The notes beneath the pieces were generated by a model. That model was not told the origin of the DNA, ran no database searches, and saw only the letters and a list, made by a program, of their open reading frames with translations. This document shows, in pieces, positions 7,114-12,594 of a stretch of 13,156 nucleotides of DNA. The DNA is taken from the NCBI GenBank assembly GCA_029932895.1, contig JAOZPF010000053.1, positions 1-13,156 of the forward strand. The letters run 5' to 3'. The translations under genes and the position numbers were made by a program. This stretch comes from Anaerolineae bacterium (GTDB lineage Bacteria; Chloroflexota; Anaerolineae; B4-G1; DUEL01). Position 1 is the first letter of the stretch, and every line of letters starts with the position of its first letter.

Positions 7114-7138
7114 CGGCCCCGTCATCTATGTGGGGCCG
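7114..7138 (-). terminator. Hairpin after the P-loop gene, possible end of the yajC operon
   Basis: CGGCCCC and GGGGCCG form a perfect 7-bp stem with an 11-base loop, starting 28 bases past the stop of the last operon gene on the minus strand. No T tract follows, so a factor-independent terminator is not well supported. Confidence 0.35.
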
Positions 7139-7166
7139 TCGTGTGCGGCAGGCCTCTCACTCGCCC

Positions 7167-7553
7167 CTATTCTCCCACTTGCAGAAACTGCAGCACCAGC
7201 TCCAATACCTCCACGGCGGAGAGGGGAGCGGTCTCGACCAACAGGTCGGCGTGGGCGCGGGCATGGGCCAGTCGCGTCAGCATTCTCTCCCACATCCCGC
7301 TGGGGAACGGTTGTCCCACCCGCCGCTCGGCGGCTTCTCGCGATACCGCCAGGTAGATCAGCAGGTCGGGCCTGGTGATCCGCAGCCACATCGCCGGAAC
7401 GTAAGAGTGCTCCTGGGCTACCTCGCGGGCGCGAACCCCACGGGTCCGCAGCGCGTTCACCAGCGTGGTCTTGCCCGCGCCGCATGGCCCAACCACCGCC
7501 ACCAGCGGCCCAATGTTTACCCCCGCTTCTTCCTCCGTAGCCGGTCCAACCAC
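7167..7553 (-). CDS. Small P-loop NTPase
   Basis: The protein is 128 aa. A clear Walker A motif, VVGPCGAGKTT (residues 20-30), follows a beta strand (LVAVV). RPDLLIYLAVS (61-71) looks like the Walker B strand, and the SREAAERRVGQ that follows resembles the lid or nucleoside-binding part of small nucleotide-kinase-like folds. The length is short for a thymidylate- or adenylate-kinase-type enzyme, and no substrate can be named. The GTG start at 7553 is chosen because AGGGGG lies six bases upstream. It overlaps the end of the channel gene by 37 bases in another frame, which suggests translational coupling. A later start would cut into the strand before Walker A, though initiation just after the channel stop cannot be excluded. 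It may be an accessory ATPase for the channel, but this is inferred only from gene order. Confidence 0.75.
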   Translation of the reverse strand: MVGPATEEEAGVNIGPLVAVVGPCGAGKTTLVNALRTRGVRAREVAQEHSYVPAMWLRITRPDLLIYLAVSREAAERRVGQPFPSGMWERMLTRLAHARAHADLLVETAPLSAVEVLELVLQFLQVGE

Positions 7554-8626
7554 GCCTTGCCCCCTCGCTTCTGGGACTGGTATTCTTCCTCTCTCTTGTT
7601 CATTTGGCCCAGGCGGGCCAGAGATTCGAGCGTCGCCAGGACGACGATCTGGCTCTCTCCTGCCAGTACCAACTCGGGCGTAGGGTGCAGGTCCATCCCC
7701 TCCGGCCCCTGGTAGAGGACGATCGAGAGGTCCAGCGTCTGTTCCACCTCCCCCACGCGCATCCCCACCAACGGCGAGCCGGAGGGGACCGTGACCCGGC
7801 TGATGTTGAGCAGGACATCCTCCACGTAGAACGAATACTCGACCGCCGCGCGCGTCGCGGCGGCGGCAAAGGCGGGGGCCGCCAGCGCCGAGGTGCTGAA
7901 GGCGGTCTTGATGCCAAATCCCTTGCGCACCCGCTCCGCCAGCTCCTGGTCGAACATCCGCATGACCACCTTGATGTTGGGGTTTAGCTCCCGCGCCTCC
8001 AGCGCGATCTCGAGGTTGGTCAGGTCGCTCTCTGTGCAGGCAACCACCGCCGCAGCCTCTTTGATCCCCGCCTTTTCCAGCAGCTCCCTGCTACGCGCGT
8101 CCCCCATCAGCACGGTCACGCCCTCTTTGCGGACACGCTCCAGAAAGACCGCGCTCTCGTTCGCCTCGATGCCGATGATGCTCTGCTGCATCCCGATGAG
8201 CTGTGAGACCACGCGGCAGCCGACCTTGCCCAACCCGCAGACGACCACGTGATCGTGATAGGTAGATGCCACTGCCACTTGCCAGGCCTCCTTTCTCTCC
8301 TGCCGGTTGAAGAGGGCGGTTCCGAACCGCACCATACCGTTGACGACCATCACCAGGCCCATGATCGGCCACAGGAGGTAGACCAACTGGGCCAATGGGT
8401 GGGAGGGGTAATCTCCCACGGTCTCGAAGAACATCAGTTTGAACGCGGTGTGGAACGCAGCTCCCCAGTCCAGTGGGTTCCCAGCGTCGTAGGTAAAGTG
8501 CAGGACGACGGTGCCGATGAGGAGAAGAATGGCAAAGAGCAACAACACCGAGTGGAACTGGCGGACAAGGACCCGCGTGTCGCGGAAGTAGGCCTGGGCC
8601 AATCGCCGTGTGCGCTGGATGTTCAC
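7517..8626 (-). CDS. Two-TM RCK (TrkA-type) ion channel protein with non-canonical filter
   Basis: The protein is 369 aa. TM1 (about 26-44), a pore region (about 54-75) and TM2 (about 79-102) are followed by a cytoplasmic RCK N domain with the Rossmann motif GLGKVG (131-136) and an acidic residue ending the second strand (GIEAN, Glu154), then an RCK C (TrkA-C) domain (about 270-335) and a basic tail. Known members form tetrameric K+ channels gated by ligands at the RCK ring. Where TVGYGD is expected, this protein reads TVGDYPSHP (69-77), so the GYG carbonyl filter is absent and selectivity is uncertain. The frame is intact on both sides. The start is a GTG at 8626; an ATG eight bases upstream of it hits a stop after two codons. 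The only Shine-Dalgarno-like GGAG is 11 bases away. The gene lies 50 bases after the phosphatase gene. Confidence 0.85.
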   Translation of the reverse strand: MNIQRTRRLAQAYFRDTRVLVRQFHSVLLLFAILLLIGTVVLHFTYDAGNPLDWGAAFHTAFKLMFFETVGDYPSHPLAQLVYLLWPIMGLVMVVNGMVRFGTALFNRQERKEAWQVAVASTYHDHVVVCGLGKVGCRVVSQLIGMQQSIIGIEANESAVFLERVRKEGVTVLMGDARSRELLEKAGIKEAAAVVACTESDLTNLEIALEARELNPNIKVVMRMFDQELAERVRKGFGIKTAFSTSALAAPAFAAAATRAAVEYSFYVEDVLLNISRVTVPSGSPLVGMRVGEVEQTLDLSIVLYQGPEGMDLHPTPELVLAGESQIVVLATLESLARLGQMNKREEEYQSQKRGGKAWLDRLRRKKRG

Positions 8627-8676
8627 TTTGGCATGAACTCCGCTGTGCTCCCTCGAGAGAGCCCTCTGCCGGCTCG

Positions 8677-9381
8677 TCAGGGAATGGGTACGTGGACCAG
8701 GAGGTGGCGTACCTGCCCGCCCTCTTCTGGTCGTACCTGGAGGACCAGGACGCTGATGTCGTCGCGGGGGTGGCTGTTTTCGAGGGCCAGGGCGCGCTCT
8801 AGCAGCGCGTCGGCGATCTGGCGGGCACCCCAGCCAGCGTTTACCATCTCTGCCACCGCCCCTGGCACGTCCATCGCCCCGCCCCGCCCTTCTCCGGCGG
8901 AGGGGAGTCCGTCGGTGTAGACGACGGCGGTGATGCCTGGTCGCAGGTCGATCTCGGTGATGACCGGCTTGGTCCGCGTGTAGATGCCGACGGGGCGGGA
9001 GAGTTCGTCCAAGAGCCGCACGCCCTCTTCCGGCGTGACGAGGATGGCGGGACAGGGGTTGTTGCGCGAGAGGACCAGAGTGGAGGTGTTCAGGTCTATG
9101 GAGACGATGTTGAGAGTGGCCGAGACCTTGCCGCCCTTGTAGGCGTGCAGGTAGTCGTGGGCGGCTCGGGCAGCAGCCCCGTCGCGCACGCCCTCGGCCA
9201 GCTCGGCGATCGCCTTCCGGGCGACCAGGTTACTGATGGCCTTGGCTGCTCGTCCGGACCGCTGTCCATCCACCAGGACAAAGGAGAAGCCGCCGCGGGG
9301 ACGCTCGATCATCTCCAGCGTATCCCCGCTCTCGCTTGTGGCCCACTTGCCGGCCTTGGCGACAGCGACCTCTACCTCCAC
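8677..9381 (-). CDS. PPM-type (SpoIIE/RsbX-like) serine phosphatase
   Basis: The protein is 234 aa, a single phosphatase domain without sensor or TM. Metal-ligand motifs of the SpoIIE/PP2C fold are visible: FVLVDGQRSG (Asp38-Gly39), YTDGLPSAG (Asp157-Gly158) and PRDDISVLVL (Asp207-Asp208). Such proteins remove phosphate from Ser/Thr of anti-anti-sigma or other partner-switch proteins in the cytoplasm. The stand-alone form resembles RsbX in size and layout, but no anti-sigma partner is encoded here. The start is the GTG at 9381, two bases after the yajC stop and with GAGG seven bases upstream. The longer reading frame to 9588 would overlap most of yajC with Arg/Pro-rich non-protein-like sequence. 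Tight spacing indicates translation coupled to yajC. Confidence 0.85.
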   Translation of the reverse strand: MEVEVAVAKAGKWATSESGDTLEMIERPRGGFSFVLVDGQRSGRAAKAISNLVARKAIAELAEGVRDGAAARAAHDYLHAYKGGKVSATLNIVSIDLNTSTLVLSRNNPCPAILVTPEEGVRLLDELSRPVGIYTRTKPVITEIDLRPGITAVVYTDGLPSAGEGRGGAMDVPGAVAEMVNAGWGARQIADALLERALALENSHPRDDISVLVLQVRPEEGGQVRHLLVHVPIP

Positions 9382-9383
9382 GA

Positions 9384-9653
9384 CTATTCCTCGCCCTCCG
9401 GAACGACCTGGTGGCTGACTGCTCCCAGGCTGATCTCTAGCTCCACCCCTGGTGCGACCTCCAGCCGGGCGCGACCGGCGTCCCGGTCGATGCTGGTCAG
9501 GCGGCCATGGATGCCGCCAATGGTCACGACCTGGTCGCCGGTTTGCAATTGCTCGATCTTTTTCTGGTATCGTTTCTTTGTCCGCCACTGGCTCCAGAAC
9601 ATAAAGCCGCCCATAGCCACGATGAGGACAAGTAGCAAGAGTGTTTGGTCCAC
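9384..9653 (-). CDS. yajC: Preprotein translocase subunit YajC
   Basis: The protein is 89 aa, the usual size. It has one N-terminal TM segment (about 4-20), a basic stretch (QWRTKKRYQKK) and the conserved cytoplasmic motif LQTGDQVVTIGGIHGRL (36-52), then VAPGVELEISLGAVSHQV. YajC associates with SecDF-YidC at the membrane and assists Sec export. The GTG start at 9653 has AAAGGAG eight bases upstream. It is the first gene of a four-gene minus-strand operon. In many bacteria yajC lies beside tgt or secDF; here a phosphatase gene follows instead. Transcription probably starts from the promoter at 9705-9733. Confidence 0.93.
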   Translation of the reverse strand: MDQTLLLLVLIVAMGGFMFWSQWRTKKRYQKKIEQLQTGDQVVTIGGIHGRLTSIDRDAGRARLEVAPGVELEISLGAVSHQVVPEGEE

Positions 9654-9704
9654 AGTTCTATCTCCTTTGACTTGGTTCAGCGCCGGTCCGCGCCGTCGGG
9701 GCCG

Positions 9705-9733
9705 ATTATACCCGTGATAAGGGGAAGCGACAA
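9705..9733 (-). promoter_or_regulatory. Sigma70-type promoter of the yajC operon
   Basis: On the minus strand TTGTCG (9728-9733) and a consensus TATAAT (9705-9710) are spaced by exactly 17 bases. The start would lie near 9698, leaving about 45 bases of leader before the GTG at 9653. Confidence 0.75.
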
Positions 9734-9862
9734 GCGGAGTCTCGCCGGATCACGACGCCTCGTTCCCGCCGTGCCCGAGAGTTTCACTGATTTTGTAGAC
9801 TATTTCGGACTCGAAGAGTGCCAGGCGGTCTCTCTCGAGTGTTGGTGCTTCTTGCCCGTCCC

Positions 9863-9949
9863 GCCGGGCGCTAAACCGCCCGGCCAAGAGCCTGTCCGAG
9901 GAATGCTCATAGTGCGCGCTTGAGCGCGCCTTCCCGGCGCTGAAGCGCC
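9863..9949. repeat. Cluster of three GC-rich hairpins in the divergent yajC-nnr gap
   Basis: The gap 9654-10128 holds no credible gene. Three stems follow one another: GCCGGGCG/CGCCCGGC (9863-9870 with 9877-9884, loop CTAAAC), GCGCGC/GCGCGC (9914-9929, loop TTGA) and GGCGC/GCGCC (9936-9949 region, loop TGAA). Their GCGC-plus-AT-loop pattern looks like one degenerate repeat type. None is followed by a T run. Confidence 0.6.
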
Positions 9950-9976
9950 CACTACTAACCGTCCGTCTGGCTTTCC

Positions 9977-10046
9977 GGAATAGAGGCTTTAGCCGGTTGT
10001 CTCCCAAAGCTCCAACCCCTGCTGGAATGGAGGCTTCAACCAGTTT
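9977..10046 (+). repeat. Two imperfect direct repeats upstream of nnr
   Basis: The unit beginning GGAATAGAGGCTTTAGCC (9977-9999) recurs as GGAATGGAGGCTTCAACC (10024-10046), 47 bases apart, 18 of 23 positions matching. Its core also forms the arms of the inverted repeat at 6720-6784. Confidence 0.7.
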
Positions 10047-10079
10047 CCCGCAGTCACTTCACAAGAGGGAGGCGGCGGC

Positions 10080-10108
10080 TTGTGCTCGGCGCGACGGTGC
10101 GCTACAAT
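10080..10108 (+). promoter_or_regulatory. Candidate promoter of nnr
   Basis: TTGTGC (10080-10085) and TACAAT (10103-10108) are spaced by 17 bases. The predicted start near 10115 leaves a leader of only about 15 bases, which would just hold part of the GGGGGGA ribosome-binding site. Confidence 0.45.
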
Positions 10109-10128
10109 GGGCCGGGGGGAAACGAGCT

Positions 10129-11778
10129 ATGAAGGTCGTCACAGTGGATCAGATGCGCGCTATCGAGGCGGCGACAGATGCCGCCGGTCACACCTTCGCC
10201 GCGATGATGGAGCGGGCCGGTCAGTCTGTGGCCGAGGCATTGATGGCGCGGATGGACGTCAAGGGGAAACGTGTGCTGGTGCTGGTGGGGCCGGGGAACA
10301 ACGGCGGCGATGGTCTGGTGACCGCTCGCTACCTGGCCCAGGCCGGCGCGGAGACGGTCTGTTACCTCGCCCGTCCCCGCGACGAGCGCCAGGACGAGAA
10401 TCTGCGCCGGTTGCAGGAGCTCTCTATCTCTTGCGCCGTCGCCCCCGACGATACGGGAGGCACAGCCCTGCGCCGGTTGGCCGCCGGCGCCGATGTGGTG
10501 GTGGACGCGCTCCTGGGCACCGGCACCCGACTTCCTCTGCGTGGGACGGTGGCGGAGATGTTGGGCACGGTCGCCGAGGTGCTGGAGCGAGGGGCCGCGC
10601 CGCCACGGCTGGCGCGCCTGGGCGGGATTCCCGCGCCACCTGCCGCCGCGCGCCCTCTGGTGGTAGCGGTGGATGGGCCCAGCGGGCTTGACTTTGACAC
10701 CGGTGCGCTGGATGAGGTCGCGTTGCCTGCCGATCTGACGGTGACCTTTGCTCATCCCAAGCAGGGCCATTTCCGTTTCCCTGGCGCGGCAGCGCTGGGG
10801 GAGCTGGTGGTGGCCGATATTGGCACCGACCCGGCCCTGGCGGAGGAGGCGGCGTTGGAGGTCCTGACCCCCGAGATGGTTTGGGAGTGGCTCCCGGAGC
10901 GGCCCGCCGACGCGCACAAGGGGACGTTTGGCCGGGCGTTGATCGTTGCCGGATCGACCAACTACACGGGCGCGGCGCGGCTGGCTGGAGCCGCAGCGGT
11001 GCGGGCGGGGGCAGGCCTGGTGACGGTGGCTCTCCCCGCGGCTATCCACACCGCGGTGGCTTCCGGCCTGGCGGAAGCCACCTATCTTCTCCTGCCTCAC
11101 GATATGGGCGTGGTGGCAAAGACGGCGGCGGCCGTCCTGGCGGACCACCTGACGCGGTATGACGCGCTGCTGGTGGGGCCGGGACTGGGCCAGGAGCGAG
11201 AGACGGTGTTGTTTATCAAAGCGTTACTGGGCGGCAACCAGAAGCAGCAGCCGGTGGGCTTTGTCCAGCCCCCCTCCACTGACTCTGTGCTCCTCCCCCC
11301 TCTCGTTATGGATGCCGACGGGTTGAACATCCTGGCCCAGATGGAGAACTGGACCGCTCGCCTGCCTCCCTCCAGCATCCTGACGCCCCATCCGGGGGAG
11401 ATGGCGCGGCTGATGGGCTGCTCCACAGCCGCTGTGCAGGACGACCGGGTGGCGGTGGCGCGCCGTCAGGCCCAGACCTGGGGACAGGTGGTGGTGCTGA
11501 AGGGTGCTTACACCGTGGTGGCAGCGCCAGAAGGGAGGACGGCGCTGGTGCCTTTTGCCAACTCTGGGCTTGCCACAGGCGGCACGGGAGATGTGTTAGC
11601 AGGGATCATCGTCGCCCTGCGCGCGCAGGGGTTGGAGCCTTTCCGGGCGGCGGCGGCCGGCGCTTACCTGCACGGGCTGGCTGGGGAGCTGGCCCGTTCC
11701 CGTCTATCTGCGGCCGGCATGGCCGCGGGGGATCTCATAAGCTATCTTCCTACAGCCTGGAAACGGTTGTCCGAGTGA
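10129..11778 (+). CDS. nnr: Bifunctional NAD(P)H-hydrate epimerase / ADP-dependent dehydratase
   Basis: The protein is 549 aa. It repairs hydrated NADH and NADPH: the YjeF N-terminal domain interconverts R and S forms, and the ribokinase-like C-terminal domain dehydrates S-NAD(P)HX with ADP (or ATP in some species). The N domain (about 1-235) shows GPGNNGGDGLVTARYL (54-69), DALLGTG (126-132) and VDGPSGLD (181-188). The C domain (about 245-545) shows HKGTFGRALIVAGS (263-276), MDADGLN (394-400), LTPHPGE (418-424), VLKG (456-459) and GLATGGTGDVLAG (480-492). Two low-complexity stretches, about 154-176 and 368-391, interrupt otherwise conserved strands. The start is the ATG at 10129, which begins the conserved MKVVTVDQMR and has GGGGGGA eight bases upstream; the upstream in-frame extension to 9997 runs through repeats. 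Transcribed alone, divergent from yajC. Confidence 0.95.
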   Translation: MKVVTVDQMRAIEAATDAAGHTFAAMMERAGQSVAEALMARMDVKGKRVLVLVGPGNNGGDGLVTARYLAQAGAETVCYLARPRDERQDENLRRLQELSISCAVAPDDTGGTALRRLAAGADVVVDALLGTGTRLPLRGTVAEMLGTVAEVLERGAAPPRLARLGGIPAPPAAARPLVVAVDGPSGLDFDTGALDEVALPADLTVTFAHPKQGHFRFPGAAALGELVVADIGTDPALAEEAALEVLTPEMVWEWLPERPADAHKGTFGRALIVAGSTNYTGAARLAGAAAVRAGAGLVTVALPAAIHTAVASGLAEATYLLLPHDMGVVAKTAAAVLADHLTRYDALLVGPGLGQERETVLFIKALLGGNQKQQPVGFVQPPSTDSVLLPPLVMDADGLNILAQMENWTARLPPSSILTPHPGEMARLMGCSTAAVQDDRVAVARRQAQTWGQVVVLKGAYTVVAAPEGRTALVPFANSGLATGGTGDVLAGIIVALRAQGLEPFRAAAAGAYLHGLAGELARSRLSAAGMAAGDLISYLPTAWKRLSE

Positions 11779-11790
11779 CTGGTTGCGCGG

Positions 11791-11820
11791 AGCGCGGTTC
11801 CTAAACCGTGTTCCCGCGCT
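11791..11820 (+). terminator. Hairpin just after nnr
   Basis: AGCGCGG and CCGCGCT form a perfect 7-bp stem with a 16-base loop, 12 bases past the nnr stop. No T tract follows. It may act with the stronger stem at 11880-11922 to end nnr transcription, or be another intergenic repeat. Confidence 0.35.
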
Positions 11821-11879
11821 GTGGAAGGCGCGGCTACGGAGGGGGCAGATATGGGAGTAGTGGGGGATAAGGACAGCAA

Positions 11880-11922
11880 CGGGCGGCAATGGGTCAGGGA
11901 AGTTCCCCACCGTTGCCGCCCG
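11880..11922. terminator. Long hairpin between convergent nnr and response-regulator genes
   Basis: CGGGCGGCAATGG and CCGTTGCCGCCCG form a 13-bp stem with a single G-T or mismatched pair. The 17-base loop contains a smaller GGGA/TCCC stem. Its position, 18 bases past the regulator stop and about 100 past nnr, fits a bidirectional terminator. T runs are weak on both sides. The 12-mer GGGCGGCAATGG recurs at 12576-12587 beside the DedA gene end. Confidence 0.5.
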
Positions 11923-11940
11923 CGTCAATGAATAGAATTG

Positions 11941-12372
11941 CTATCCCAGATCTATCCCCAGCACACGCCCCACGCTTTCGAGGAGCTCTTGGGGGCCGAA
12001 AGGCTTGGTGACATAGTCGTCTACCTTGGCGATGTGCAGGCCAAGCACCTTGTCGATGCTCTGCGCCTTGGCCGTCACGACGATCACGGGAATGTCCCGT
12101 AGCTCATCGTCGGCTTTCATCTGCTGATAGACCTCCCAGCCGTCCATGTCCGGCATCATCAGGTCCAGGAGCACCAGGTCGGGCTTGATCTGCTGTACGG
12201 TCTCTAGCCCCTCCCGTCCTCCCACAGCGCCGACCAGCTTGAAGCCCTTGCGGCCCAGGATCAGCCGCACCAAGGCGATCATCTCTGGTTCGTCCTCGAT
12301 ACAGACGACCGTCTTGCCCAGGTCGGGTGCGCTCTCATGTGCCTCAGACACCGCTTTTTCTGTATCGGCCAT
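11941..12372 (-). CDS. Stand-alone response regulator (CheY-like receiver)
   Basis: The protein is 143 aa: a variable N-terminal 20 residues, then a single receiver domain with no output domain. Key residues are visible: the acidic pair in VVCIEDEPE, the phospho-acceptor Asp in LVLLDLMMPDMDG, Thr in VIVVTAKA, and Lys in DYVTKPFGP. It should accept phosphate from a histidine kinase, which is not in the window, and signal by protein contact. The ATG at 12372 is chosen because GGAGGAGG lies about six bases upstream; an in-frame ATG at 12399 would include that site. Two candidate promoters lie upstream, and a long hairpin follows the stop. The pathway cannot be told from context. Confidence 0.92.
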   Translation of the reverse strand: MADTEKAVSEAHESAPDLGKTVVCIEDEPEMIALVRLILGRKGFKLVGAVGGREGLETVQQIKPDLVLLDLMMPDMDGWEVYQQMKADDELRDIPVIVVTAKAQSIDKVLGLHIAKVDDYVTKPFGPQELLESVGRVLGIDLG

Positions 12373-12399
12373 CAGGTTTCCTCCTCCCACCCTGTACAT

Positions 12400-12427
12400 A
12401 GTTTACCACAACTAGACCCCAAGTCAA
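12400..12427 (-). promoter_or_regulatory. Proximal promoter of the response regulator
   Basis: On the minus strand TTGACT (12422-12427) and TAAACT (12400-12405) are spaced by 16 bases, with a likely start near 12393, about 20 bases before the ATG at 12372. Confidence 0.55.
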
Positions 12428-12483
12428 CCCCCGGAGCCATCGGGAGATGGGCCGCTCCGACGCGTCGCGGCCCCGCTGCATAT

Positions 12484-12512
12484 AGGATAACAGAGATTGG
12501 AGGGTCTGGCAA
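12484..12512 (-). promoter_or_regulatory. Distal promoter of the response regulator
   Basis: On the minus strand TTGCCA (12507-12512) and TATCCT (12484-12489) are spaced by 17 bases. Transcripts would carry about 105 bases of leader. The -35 is identical to that of the glycosidase operon promoter. Confidence 0.45.
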
Positions 12513-12521
12513 CCCGTTTAA

Positions 12522-12536
12522 CTGGTTCGTAACCAG
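12522..12536 (-). terminator. Small hairpin after the DedA gene
   Basis: CTGGTT and AACCAG form a perfect 6-bp stem with a CGT loop, about 58 bases past the DedA stop on the minus strand and followed by TTAAACG. Weak support as a terminator. A second stem, AGCGCG/CGCGCT (12570-12575 with 12590-12595), touches the stop codon itself. Confidence 0.3.
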
Positions 12537-12594
12537 GTCGTAACGCTTTGGACAGCCTACGCGAGGCCAAGCGCGGGGCGGCAATGGCGCGCGC

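Larger units (their letters stand above)
6576..7166. other. Repeat-rich stretch without a gene
   Basis: About 590 bases separate the glycosidase promoter from the end of the P-loop gene. No frame here has credible coding character. The stretch holds a 31-base direct repeat, a long-arm inverted repeat and several short perfect hairpins, listed separately. The part at 6637-6720 also looks like a degenerate intergenic repeat, with GTAATG (6659-6664) facing CATTAC (6682-6687). This resembles the dispersed non-coding repeats seen in Chloroflexota genomes, as far as can be judged without a database search. Confidence 0.6.

Noticed and set aside
6580..7140. Possible CRISPR array or insertion sequence
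   Set aside because: The repeats are only two copies at uneven spacing with unrelated flanks. There are no regular spacers and no transposase frame.
7041..7715. Plus-strand 224-codon frame opposite the P-loop and channel genes
   Set aside because: Antisense shadow with low-complexity His/Arg/Pro-rich composition.
8390..8440. Frameshift or deletion explaining the missing GYG in the channel
   Set aside because: The frame continues without a break from TM1 through TM2 to the RCK domains, so at most an in-frame loss is possible. Kept as a finding instead.
9382..9588. Longer N-terminus for the PPM phosphatase
   Set aside because: The extra 69 residues are the out-of-frame image of yajC, Arg/Pro/Gly-rich. 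A GTG with a good ribosome-binding site lies right after the yajC stop.
9750..10007. Minus-strand 85-codon frame in the yajC-nnr gap
   Set aside because: It is built from the hairpins and repeats of the gap, has no ribosome-binding site of note and no recognisable domain.
9997..10128. Extended N-terminus of Nnr
   Set aside because: The extension runs through intergenic repeats and the likely promoter. The conserved family start is at 10129 with its own Shine-Dalgarno.
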